Shown here: in pieces, positions 1 to 6,169 of the stretch
Position numbering within the stretch: position 1 is the first letter of the stretch
Layout of the letters: each line of letters opens with the position of its first letter
NCBI GenBank assembly: GCA_009920815.1
Contig: RFZH01000133.1
Coordinates: 1-6,459, forward strand
Direction: 5' to 3'
DNA: 6,459 nucleotides
Source of the DNA: Paracoccaceae bacterium
GTDB lineage: Bacteria > Pseudomonadota > Alphaproteobacteria > Rhodobacterales > Rhodobacteraceae
The notes under the pieces: generated by a model
What the model saw: the letters and a program-made list of their open reading frames with translations, nothing else
Databases searched by the model: none
What the model was told of the DNA's origin: nothing
Made by a program: the position numbers and the translations under genes

Positions 1-664
1 GCTGCACGTTGCCCTGCAGCATCTCTTTAACTGCCTCCTCTACCCTTACTAGCCCTAGGAGCATTGAATCCCTACTACGCCCCACGTACCGGTCGGTGAT
101 ATCCTTCTTACTGTGATTCAGGATCATACTGATGGTGTAGTCAGGTACGCCAGCATGGTTAGCCAGAGATGAAAACGTCCTGCGGTAATCGTGCGGAGAC
201 AGCTCAATGCCAAGCGCCTCCTCTACCAGCGTCTTAACTCTACGTCCGTTTTTAACACCGAAGCCTTCGCCGTAGATCTGTTTAAGAGTGGGTGTCATTG
301 GCAGCGTGTGCGTTGTTTTATTTTTCGTATTTTCAATGACGAAATCGTCGCCCACGACCCTCCCATTGAAAGGCTCAGTATTGCGCAGGCCAGTGAGCAT
401 ATAAAAACGGAGGATTCTGCCCCATGGATCTGGGAAGTCATCTGCTGCGTTCCATATCGCGGGTATATCACTGAACTCAGCTCGCCTTGTGCGAGGCTTT
501 TCAGCGTTCCAGATCTTGAGGACGCGCAACTTATCCACGGGCCACTCTATCTTGGTGTTCAAACACAGCTTGATCTCTGCGCCATCTACTTCGGCAAGTA
601 CAACGCTAGGTCCAAGCACCAATAGGGCAGCAATCCAATTTTTCATTGTTTTTCCAGTAATCAT
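1..664 (-). CDS. Tyrosine recombinase (phage-type integrase) catalytic domain, partial, with a signal-peptide-like N-terminus
   Basis: This is a DNA strand-exchange enzyme of phages and genomic islands. The frame was read on the minus strand; 221 residues are visible and it runs off the window start without a stop. The full catalytic set is present: Arg94 in LTGLRNTE, a beta-hairpin Lys near 114-116, His158 and Arg161 in HDYRR, His184 in LNHS, and nucleophile Tyr193 in TDRYVG. Integrase-like sequence begins near residue 38 (WPVDKL, then a Trp/Arg-rich linker). The usual core-binding and arm-binding domains, roughly 150 or more residues, are absent. Residues 1-24 instead resemble a Sec signal peptide: a basic start, a hydrophobic stretch IAALLVLGPSVV, and a VLA cleavage site before Glu25. 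The start at 664 is chosen for its AGAGGAA ribosome site; Met7 at 646 is an alternative. AGG, CTA and ATA codons are frequent, unlike the genes to the right, which suggests transferred DNA. It is probably a rearranged remnant. The family call is secure; the gene's integrity is not. Confidence 0.85.
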   Translation of the reverse strand, partial: MITGKTMKNWIAALLVLGPSVVLAEVDGAEIKLCLNTKIEWPVDKLRVLKIWNAEKPRTRRAEFSDIPAIWNAADDFPDPWGRILRFYMLTGLRNTEPFNGRVVGDDFVIENTKNKTTHTLPMTPTLKQIYGEGFGVKNGRRVKTLVEEALGIELSPHDYRRTFSSLANHAGVPDYTISMILNHSKKDITDRYVGRSRDSMLLGLVRVEEAVKEMLQGNVQ

Positions 665-671
665 GTTACAT

Positions 672-678
672 TTCCTCT
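672..678 (-). promoter_or_regulatory. Ribosome binding site deciding the recombinase-fusion start
   Basis: On the minus strand this reads AGAGGAA, seven bases before the ATG at 664. The alternative ATG at 646 is preceded only by a weak GGA. The site belongs with the signal-peptide part of the frame, so it was probably the original ribosome site of a small exported protein and not of an integrase. Confidence 0.45.
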
Positions 679-680
679 TG

Positions 681-698
681 CATTTGGTACACCAAATG
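681..698. promoter_or_regulatory. Palindromic operator-like site, GntR/FCD type
   Basis: An exact 8-bp inverted repeat, CATTTGGT and ACCAAATG, flanks a 2-bp centre. The TTGGT...ACCAA core resembles operators of FadR/FCD-type GntR regulators, which often control sugar-acid and organic-acid genes. It lies 46 bases before the dehydratase ATG, between divergently read genes, so it is well placed to control the plus-strand operon. No GntR gene is visible in the window. I saw no convincing -35/-10 pair around it. The palindrome is directly visible; the regulator family is inference. Confidence 0.55.
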
Positions 699-744
699 TG
701 GACCTTTAGGCAAGCAAAGCAATCCCCTTTTCAAGGATATAACC

Positions 745-2514
745 ATGGGCGACACGAGAGCGAATAAACGTTTCAGATCACAGGAATGGTTCGACAACCC
801 CAACAATCCGGGCATGACAGCACTTTATGTCGAACGCTATCAAAACCAAGAATACACGCGCGGCGAATTACAAGGTGAAAAGCCCATCATTGGGATTGCA
901 CAGACGGGGTCCGACCTTGCACCGTGTAACAAAATCCACGTGTTTTTGATGGACCGGATCAAGGCAGGTATTCGCGCCGCAGGCGGCATTCCAATGGAAT
1001 TTCCGGTGCATCCGATCCAAGAAACGGGAAAACGCCCCACCGCCGCGTTAGATCGCAACTTGGCATATTTGTCGTTGGTCGAGGTATTGCATGGGTACCC
1101 CATCGACGGCGTTGTCCTAACCACAGGATGTGACAAAACCACACCCGCGATGTTGATGGGCGCGGCCACCGTGGACATTCCCGCGATTGCATTAAACGGC
1201 GGTCCGATGTTGGACGGTTGGTGGAAAGGCAAACGCGCAGGATCGGGCACCGTTGTTTGGGAAAGCCGTCGATTGTTGGCCGAGGGTGTGATTGATTACG
1301 ATGAATTTATGAACCGCGTGTGTTCATCGGCGCCGTCGCTGGGCCATTGTAATACCATGGGCACCGCCAGCACGATGAACGCCATGGCCGAAGCCTTGGG
1401 CATGTCCTTGACAGGCAATTCTGCGATCCCTGCCCCGTTCAGTGAACGAATGGGCATGGCGTTTGAGACAGGCAAACGTATCGTGGAAATGGTATACGAA
1501 GACCTGAAACCTTCTGACATCCTCACACGCGAGGCGTTCGAAAACGCGATTGTGGTCAATGCCGCGATTGGCGGATCGACCAACGCCCCGCCCCACCTGC
1601 AAGCCGTCGCGCGGCATGCGGGTGTGCCATTGGACGTCACAGATTGGCAAAAGGTCGGCTATGACGTGCCCCTTTTGTTAAATATGCAGCCCGCCGGCGA
1701 ATACCTGGGTGAAAGCTTTTTCCGCGCAGGTGGTGTCCCTGCGGTGATGGAAGAACTGCGCAAAGCTGGCCGCATCCACGAGGGCGCGATGACAGCAACT
1801 GGCAAAACCATGGGCGAAAATATCAAGGGCCAAGGCAGCCAAGACACTGATGTGATCCGCCCCTATGACAATCCATTGCGCGAAAATGCAGGTTTTGTTG
1901 TTTTGTCCGGCAATCTGTTTGACTCGGCCTTGATGAAAACGTCGGTGATTTCTGCCGATTTCCGCGAACGTTTTTTGAAAGACGGCGTCTACGAGGCCCG
2001 CGCCGTTGTTTTTGAGGGACCAGAGGATTATCACGAACGTATTAACGACGCATCGTTGAAAATCGACGAGAACACGATCCTCTTTATCCGTGGTGTCGGC
2101 TGTGTCGGATATCCGGGATCAGCCGAAGTTGTGAACATGCAGCCACCAGATCATATCATTAAAGCAGGTATCAATCACCTGCCCACCGTTGGGGACGGGC
2201 GCCAATCGGGCACTTCTGAAAGCCCGTCGATTCTGAACGCGTCACCAGAATCCGTTGTTGGTGGTGGATTGGCCTATTTACAAACGGGCGACCGAGTTCG
2301 GTTGGATTTGAACGCCGCGACTATGAATGCGCTGGTTGATGACGCCGAATGGCAGGCCCGCATTGACGCATGGCAGGCACCCGAGCTGGTGCATCAAACA
2401 CCCTGGCAGGAAATCTATCGGTCATTGGTTGGTCAGTTGTCTGACGGCGGCTGTCTGGAATTGGCGACAGCTTATCACAAAGTGGCAAAAAATCTGCCAC
2501 GCGATAACCACTAG
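745..2514 (+). CDS. IlvD/Edd-family sugar-acid (aldonate) dehydratase, Fe-S enzyme
   Basis: The product is a cytoplasmic enzyme predicted to remove water from an aldonic acid, giving a 2-keto-3-deoxy acid. At 589 residues it matches the sugar-acid branch (L-arabinonate, D-xylonate, galactonate types). Three cysteines suited to a [2Fe-2S] cluster are present: Cys61 in LAPCNK, Cys129 in TTGCDKTTPA and Cys202 in GHCNTMGTAS. Lys131 aligns with the metal-binding, carbamylated lysine. Ser488 in DGRQSGTSES aligns with the catalytic serine, and the NAAIGGSTNA block at 272-281 is typical. The ATG at 745 has an AAGGA ribosome site at 733-737, and an operator-like palindrome lies just upstream. The stop is followed within ten bases by the SDR gene, so the two are co-transcribed. 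The SDR neighbour and the facing sugar-acid operon argue against branched-chain amino-acid synthesis (true IlvD). The family is certain; the substrate (pentonate, hexonate or 6-deoxyhexonate) cannot be read from the sequence. Confidence 0.94.
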   Translation: MGDTRANKRFRSQEWFDNPNNPGMTALYVERYQNQEYTRGELQGEKPIIGIAQTGSDLAPCNKIHVFLMDRIKAGIRAAGGIPMEFPVHPIQETGKRPTAALDRNLAYLSLVEVLHGYPIDGVVLTTGCDKTTPAMLMGAATVDIPAIALNGGPMLDGWWKGKRAGSGTVVWESRRLLAEGVIDYDEFMNRVCSSAPSLGHCNTMGTASTMNAMAEALGMSLTGNSAIPAPFSERMGMAFETGKRIVEMVYEDLKPSDILTREAFENAIVVNAAIGGSTNAPPHLQAVARHAGVPLDVTDWQKVGYDVPLLLNMQPAGEYLGESFFRAGGVPAVMEELRKAGRIHEGAMTATGKTMGENIKGQGSQDTDVIRPYDNPLRENAGFVVLSGNLFDSALMKTSVISADFRERFLKDGVYEARAVVFEGPEDYHERINDASLKIDENTILFIRGVGCVGYPGSAEVVNMQPPDHIIKAGINHLPTVGDGRQSGTSESPSILNASPESVVGGGLAYLQTGDRVRLDLNAATMNALVDDAEWQARIDAWQAPELVHQTPWQEIYRSLVGQLSDGGCLELATAYHKVAKNLPRDNH

Positions 2515-2516
2515 GA
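2513..2516 (+). promoter_or_regulatory. Ribosome binding site embedded in the dehydratase stop codon
   Basis: AGGA overlaps the TAG stop of the dehydratase. It lies seven bases before the ATG at 2524 but only one base before the ATG at 2518, so it favours the later start. The overlap suggests translational coupling between the two genes. Confidence 0.5.
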
Positions 2517-2523
2517 CATGAAC

Positions 2524-3261
2524 ATGAATAAATCGATTATCATAACAGGTGCCGGTGGCGGTGTCGGGCGCGCTTGCGCCGACCTGTTTTTAGACAATGG
2601 CTGGACCGTCGGGCTCGCAGGACGCACCAGTGCCAAGTTGGTTGAGACCGCTGCCGGACGGGCCAATGCCGTGATCCTTGAGTGCGATGTCGCTGATGAA
2701 GCACAGGTTGAGACAGCGTTCGATACCTTTGCGGCACAGGTGGGCACGCTGGATGCGTTGTTTAACAACGCCGGCGTGTCCTTGCCGGGTAAGCCAATTG
2801 ACGAAATTGCGGTCGCAGACTGGCGCCATCTGATCGACATTAACTTGACCGGGTCATTTATTTGTGCGCGCAAGGCCTTTGGCATCATGCGTCACCAGAC
2901 GCCACAGGGCGGGCGCATTATCAATAACGGTTCAATTTCGGCCCATGTGCCGCGTTTGGGATCTGTGCCTTATACAGCCTCTAAACATGCGATCACAGGA
3001 CTAACGCGTACTCTTTCCCTGGATGGACGCGCGTTTAATATCGCCTGCGGTCAGATTGATATCGGCAATGCGTTGACAGCGATGGCCCAATCTATGACAA
3101 CGGGCATGCCCCAAGCCGACGGTTCAATCAAAATAGAGGCTGTGATGGACGTCAAACACGTTGCAAGTTCGGTCTTGCACATGGCAAACCTGCCATTGGA
3201 CGCCAATGTGCAGTTCATGACAGTCATGGCCACGACAATGCCCTATATCGGACGGGGTTAA
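2524..3261 (+). CDS. Short-chain dehydrogenase/reductase (SDR), uncharacterised subfamily
   Basis: The product is a soluble NAD(P)-dependent oxidoreductase with a single Rossmann domain of 245 residues. Visible motifs are the cofactor loop TGAGGGVG at 8-15, NNAG at 81-84, Asn108 in DINLTGS, and the catalytic Ser137, Tyr150 and Lys154 (YTASK). Arg34 after the second strand, in place of an Asp, weakly suggests NADP(H). The usual Pro-Gly after strand six is replaced by ACGQIDIGNA, and the tail (NVQFMTVMATTMPYIGRG) differs from the common GG-type SDR ending; I recall this signature from an uncharacterised SDR group. The ATG at 2518 would add two residues, but ribosome-site spacing favours 2524. 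It is the second gene of the dehydratase operon, so it may oxidise or reduce the sugar acid before or after dehydration. A strong hairpin starts within its last codons. Confidence 0.9.
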   Translation: MNKSIIITGAGGGVGRACADLFLDNGWTVGLAGRTSAKLVETAAGRANAVILECDVADEAQVETAFDTFAAQVGTLDALFNNAGVSLPGKPIDEIAVADWRHLIDINLTGSFICARKAFGIMRHQTPQGGRIINNGSISAHVPRLGSVPYTASKHAITGLTRTLSLDGRAFNIACGQIDIGNALTAMAQSMTTGMPQADGSIKIEAVMDVKHVASSVLHMANLPLDANVQFMTVMATTMPYIGRG

Positions 3262-3295
3262 TTGGGGCTCTGCCCCAAACCCCGGGATATTTTCA
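3253..3295 (+). terminator. Two-stage hairpin terminator closing the dehydratase-SDR operon
   Basis: The outer stem CGGGGTT (3253-3259) pairs with AACCCCG (3278-3284). The inner stem TGGGGC (3263-3268) pairs with GCCCCA (3272-3277) around a TCT loop. This gives 13 base pairs with one 3-base bulge, followed by GGATATTTTC. The outer arm lies inside the last codons and stop of the SDR. The inner GGGGCTCTGCCCC is a type I recall as common after Rhodobacteraceae genes. The T run is short and offset, so the structure may act partly as an mRNA 3'-end stabiliser. Confidence 0.7.
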
Positions 3296-3385
3296 GACAA
3301 AAAATGTAAACTGTTTTTTAAGGTTTAAGTGGTTTTGTTATCTAGCGGTACAGGCGGGGACGCCGATGACCGCGACAGGAAATGG

Positions 3386-3420
3386 CCCCTTGTTGGATAT
3401 CTAACAGGGGGTTTTCATTT
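3386..3420 (+). terminator. Second hairpin with T-rich tail
   Basis: CCCCT plus GTTGG (bases 3386-3390 and 3392-3396) pairs with CTAAC plus AGGGG (3401-3410), with one bulged T, one G-T pair and an ATAT loop. The sequence GTTTTCATTT follows directly. The T-rich tail is on the plus strand only, so it would back up the first terminator and stop plus-strand transcripts from entering the convergent transporter gene. Between the two hairpins (3296-3385) I see no gene or RNA. The sequence from 3421 to 3470 is AT-rich and also featureless. Confidence 0.5.
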
Positions 3421-3470
3421 TCTGTCTAAAAATAACCAAAATCACACCGCGCAAAATTTGGTCCAGTTCG

Positions 3471-4361
3471 TTATGCTTTGGGGCTGCCCAATCTTCGTTC
3501 GCGCTGCCAAATGTAAAGACCTGATCCAATAACAATTGCACCACCAATCAAAGTCGATTGCGCGGGTAATTGTGAGAACACAATATAGGACGCGATGGGA
3601 ATGGTGATGATCTGTGTATAAACGAGAGGTGCAAGGATAGAGGCGTCCGCAAGTCGATGGGCGCGAGTTGCAAGAATATGGCCTGTCGCGCCAAAGATCC
3701 CGATAAGTGTCAGGATAAAGGCCACTTGGATATCAGCAGGCATGGTCCAGTGCGGCAAAACAAACGGCGCCAAACTTAGTGCAGCAATCCCATTCGCCCA
3801 GACTTGGCTGGTCGCACTGTCTTCAACACCTGCGATCATTCGGGTCATGATGAAATATAACGATGCACAGATCAGTGCACCAAGACTAAGGAAAACCGCT
3901 GGATGGAAGTCTGCACCCCACGGCTGCACAACATAAAAAACGCCCAAGAACCCGACCAAAACAGCGAGGATGCGCCGGAGGCCAACCTTTTCCCCGAGCA
4001 TGGGGATGGACAACAAGGTGATCACGATTGGCGATGCAAACATGATTGTCGTGGTCAACGTAACAGGTAAAAACTTTAACGCGCTAAAGTTAAAAACTGT
4101 ACTGCCCAAAAGAAAAAGCGCGCGGATGAATTGCAATATCGGGTGTTTGGTTTTGAAAACGTCTATGCCGTTTCGGGGAACGTAAACAATGAGGGACACC
4201 AAAAAAGCGACGGAATATCTGCAAAACACCACTTGTAATGCGCCAATGCCCGCCCCAATCAACCACTTGGCAGATGTATCGATGCAGGTGAACATTACCA
4301 CCGCCAAGGCCATGATTGCGATGCCAAGACCTGTTTTATCTTCGCGCGGTTGAACCGCCAT
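3471..4361 (-). CDS. DMT-superfamily transporter, two EamA domains
   Basis: The product is an inner-membrane carrier of 296 residues. Hydrophobicity suggests ten membrane helices, at about residues 12-34, 40-61, 76-94, 99-120, 129-147, 153-172, 184-203, 212-232, 240-262 and 270-285. They form two five-helix EamA repeats. The end of the first repeat carries the family-typical Gly-Glu (LGEKVGLRR, 122-130). The basic tail WQRERR is predicted to be cytoplasmic. It is the last visible gene of the minus-strand operon, ten bases after the SDR stop. Its AGGA ribosome site overlaps that stop codon, a sign of tight coupling. DMT carriers move small metabolites, often outward, and specificity cannot be read from sequence. 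The operon suggests a sugar-acid-related compound, or export of a toxic intermediate. No TRAP or ABC sugar importer is present in the window. Confidence 0.9.
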   Translation of the reverse strand: MAVQPREDKTGLGIAIMALAVVMFTCIDTSAKWLIGAGIGALQVVFCRYSVAFLVSLIVYVPRNGIDVFKTKHPILQFIRALFLLGSTVFNFSALKFLPVTLTTTIMFASPIVITLLSIPMLGEKVGLRRILAVLVGFLGVFYVVQPWGADFHPAVFLSLGALICASLYFIMTRMIAGVEDSATSQVWANGIAALSLAPFVLPHWTMPADIQVAFILTLIGIFGATGHILATRAHRLADASILAPLVYTQIITIPIASYIVFSQLPAQSTLIGGAIVIGSGLYIWQRERRLGSPKA

Positions 4362-4371
4362 TGTATAAATC

Positions 4372-5097
4372 CTAGCCTGCGGCCCAACCGCCGTCGATCA
4401 CGTGCGCTTGGCCTGTGGTAAATGCGCTTTCATCCGATCCTAAATAGACCGCAAGATGCGCAATTTCCTGGGGCGTACCAATACGGCCCATGGGCTGACG
4501 CGCGATAAAAGCTTTTTTGGCGGCTTCATAATCCCCCATGGCCCGAAGACGGTCATGCAAGGATGGGCTGTCCACGGTTCCGGGACAGATACAATTACAG
4601 CGCACGCCTTTGGTCACATAGTCGATCGCGACAGATTTGGTCATGCCAATCACAGCCGCCTTGGATGCGCCGTAAATGAAACGATTGGGGGCTGCGATGA
4701 TAGAGGACGCAACTGATGCAATGTTCACTATCGCGCCTCCGCCACGCGCGATCATCCCGGGGATGGCAGCCTGCATTGAATGAAACTGAGACCGTACGTT
4801 CAGGTTCATCGCAAAATCAAACTCTTGGTCCGTTGCGTCCGTGATGGCGCCGCCATGCACATAGCCTGCACAATTCACCAAAATGTCCGGTTGGGCCTCG
4901 GTGACGGTCTTGGTAAGGGCATCCTTATCAAGGACATTTAATGCCATCGTCGTGGCCCCGACAAGGTCGGTCAAAAGCTCAGCATTCAAATCGGTGGCAA
5001 TCACGATCGCGCCTTCGCGGATGTAAGCCTGTGCGATGGCCTTACCGATGCCCTGACCTGCGGCGGTAATGAATGCACGTTTTCCTTGCAATCTCAT
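4372..5097 (-). CDS. SDR of the DHRS6 / 2-keto-3-deoxy-L-fuconate dehydrogenase type
   Basis: The product is an NAD-dependent dehydrogenase of 241 residues, typical SDR length. Motifs are TAAGQGIG at 11-18, Asp36 after strand two (NAD preference), NCAG at 75-78, MNLNVRS at 97-103, Ser128, Tyr142 and Lys146 (YGASK), CPGTVDSPSL at 171-180, and the ending IDGGW. The blocks MNLNVRS, ASVASS, GVRCNC and PGTVDSPSL are shared with animal DHRS6/BDH2. They are also shared with bacterial 2-keto-3-deoxy-L-fuconate dehydrogenases, which oxidise the 4-hydroxyl of a 2-keto-3-deoxy acid. Arg139, Arg183 and Arg200 align, from memory, with the DHRS6 arginines that bind a substrate carboxylate. Its start lies one base past the upstream gene's TGA, with an AAGGA site. 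The subfamily call is good. The exact substrate, whether a 6-deoxy-hexonate derivative or another keto-deoxy acid, is inferred. Confidence 0.9.
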   Translation of the reverse strand: MRLQGKRAFITAAGQGIGKAIAQAYIREGAIVIATDLNAELLTDLVGATTMALNVLDKDALTKTVTEAQPDILVNCAGYVHGGAITDATDQEFDFAMNLNVRSQFHSMQAAIPGMIARGGGAIVNIASVASSIIAAPNRFIYGASKAAVIGMTKSVAIDYVTKGVRCNCICPGTVDSPSLHDRLRAMGDYEAAKKAFIARQPMGRIGTPQEIAHLAVYLGSDESAFTTGQAHVIDGGWAAG

Positions 5098-5098
5098 A

Positions 5099-6169
5099 TC
5101 ATTGTCCTTCGCTATACCCTTTGTAATTCATTGGCACTTCGTGCAGCTCAATCCGTCGCCCCACATCAGCCGAGAACGCAGCGGCCAATGTTGCGGCAAG
5201 CGCGTTATGTCCTTGGATTGCGGAACATAAATCAGCGGTCTCACCAAGAATGGCTGTCGCAAAGCGATTGATTTGATGCTCTAGGGGGTCAACGCGTTCA
5301 AACCTTGGGGCGGCGTTGTGCTGTAAAGCAACGCGCCAATCTGCAGCTTGGCCTTTGGGGGGCAACCACAGATCAAGTGACGGAAAAGATAATGCCCCAT
5401 TGTCGCCAACGATGCGCACATAATCTTGGCCAGTTTCACCAATCATGGGATTTTCACCTGAACCGGTTTCAAACGACCAAGGCGATGCCCCAGCATCCGA
5501 AAGCAAAAACGTGCCCAATGCCCCATTTTCAAATTCGATAATAATAGCTGCTGTGTCTTCTAGGGGGCCGCCCCGAGCATGCGCCGCGGTCTGCGCACAA
5601 ACCGCAGCAACTGGCCCGATGAAGTAAGATAACAGTTCAAATTCATGCGTCATATTCGTCAAAAGTGGCCCAGCCCCGGGCAATTTACGCCAAGGCACAT
5701 CATAATAGCTGTCATGCTTACGCAGAGACCAAATTCCTTGGATGGCGAGCACGGGACCGATCTGGTCCAGTCGTTCGCGCGCTGCTGCCATAAAGGGATG
5801 GCAGCGGCGGTGATGACCAACGAAAAGCTGTATTTGGCGCGCATTGGCATAATCCATCAGATCAAGGCTTTCAGCCAAAGTGCCGGCAGGCGGTTTTTCC
5901 ACGAGAACAGCCCAACCGCGATCAATGGCCCCCTTGGCAGAATTGGGATGATCAGCGGTCGGCGTTGCAATCACTGCACCACGTGTATGTTCAGGCACAT
6001 CGTCAATCGTTGGCACGGCCGGATACCCCAGATCACAGAGCTGAGCCCGCCTTTTCGCAAAAGGTTCAACAACGGCGGTCAGGTCAATCACATCAGATCG
6101 CATCGCAACCTGTGCGTGGCGTTCGCCGATTTGGCCGCCGCCGATGACACAGATGGGGACAGGGGCCAT
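5099..6169 (-). CDS. Gfo/Idh/MocA-family NAD(P)-dependent oxidoreductase
   Basis: The product is a cytoplasmic sugar, inositol or sugar-acid dehydrogenase of 356 residues, usual for the family. The N-terminal Rossmann domain has GGGQIGERH at 10-18, ATPTADH at 68-74 and the catalytic EKP at 91-93 (Lys92). The C-terminal substrate domain includes GAGPLLTNMTHEFELL at 165-180, where His175 occupies the usual active-site histidine position. It also includes ENGALGTFLLSDAG at 214-227 and SPWSFE at 229-234. The start at 6169 is preferred because its ATG overlaps the upstream TGA (TGATG), a classic coupled junction, and places the first strand directly at the N-terminus. The ATG at 6193 would add eight residues without structural need. 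Sitting between a UxaA-type dehydratase and an SDR, it probably oxidises a sugar, uronate or keto-sugar in the same pathway. The substrate is unknown. Confidence 0.92.
   Translation of the reverse strand: MAPVPICVIGGGQIGERHAQVAMRSDVIDLTAVVEPFAKRRAQLCDLGYPAVPTIDDVPEHTRGAVIATPTADHPNSAKGAIDRGWAVLVEKPPAGTLAESLDLMDYANARQIQLFVGHHRRCHPFMAAARERLDQIGPVLAIQGIWSLRKHDSYYDVPWRKLPGAGPLLTNMTHEFELLSYFIGPVAAVCAQTAAHARGGPLEDTAAIIIEFENGALGTFLLSDAGASPWSFETGSGENPMIGETGQDYVRIVGDNGALSFPSLDLWLPPKGQAADWRVALQHNAAPRFERVDPLEHQINRFATAILGETADLCSAIQGHNALAATLAAAFSADVGRRIELHEVPMNYKGYSEGQ

Noticed and set aside
191..625. A 144-codon open frame on the plus strand
   Set aside because: It lies antisense to the recombinase catalytic domain, whose motifs are unmistakable on the other strand. 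The translated product shows no family features.
1..744. A tRNA or attachment-site direct repeat next to the recombinase
   Set aside because: I looked for a tRNA-like cloverleaf or a repeated core and saw none. The attachment site may lie beyond the left edge.
664..744. A sigma-70-type promoter before the dehydratase
   Set aside because: TTGCAT at 678-683 and TTGGTA at 684-689 could serve as -35 boxes, but no acceptable -10 lies at the right distance. Not called.
840..2034. Several minus-strand open frames of 60-136 codons
   Set aside because: All lie inside the dehydratase gene on the opposite strand, and none carries a recognisable motif.
745..2514. Dihydroxy-acid dehydratase (true ilvD) or phosphogluconate dehydratase (edd)
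   Set aside because: The spacing of the three cysteines, the DGRQSGTSES block and the neighbouring oxidoreductases fit the sugar-acid branch better than amino-acid synthesis or the Entner-Doudoroff enzyme.
3329..3532. A 67-codon plus-strand frame with a GTG start in the convergent gap
   Set aside because: It runs through the second hairpin and into the end of the transporter gene, has no good ribosome site, and has no recognisable product.
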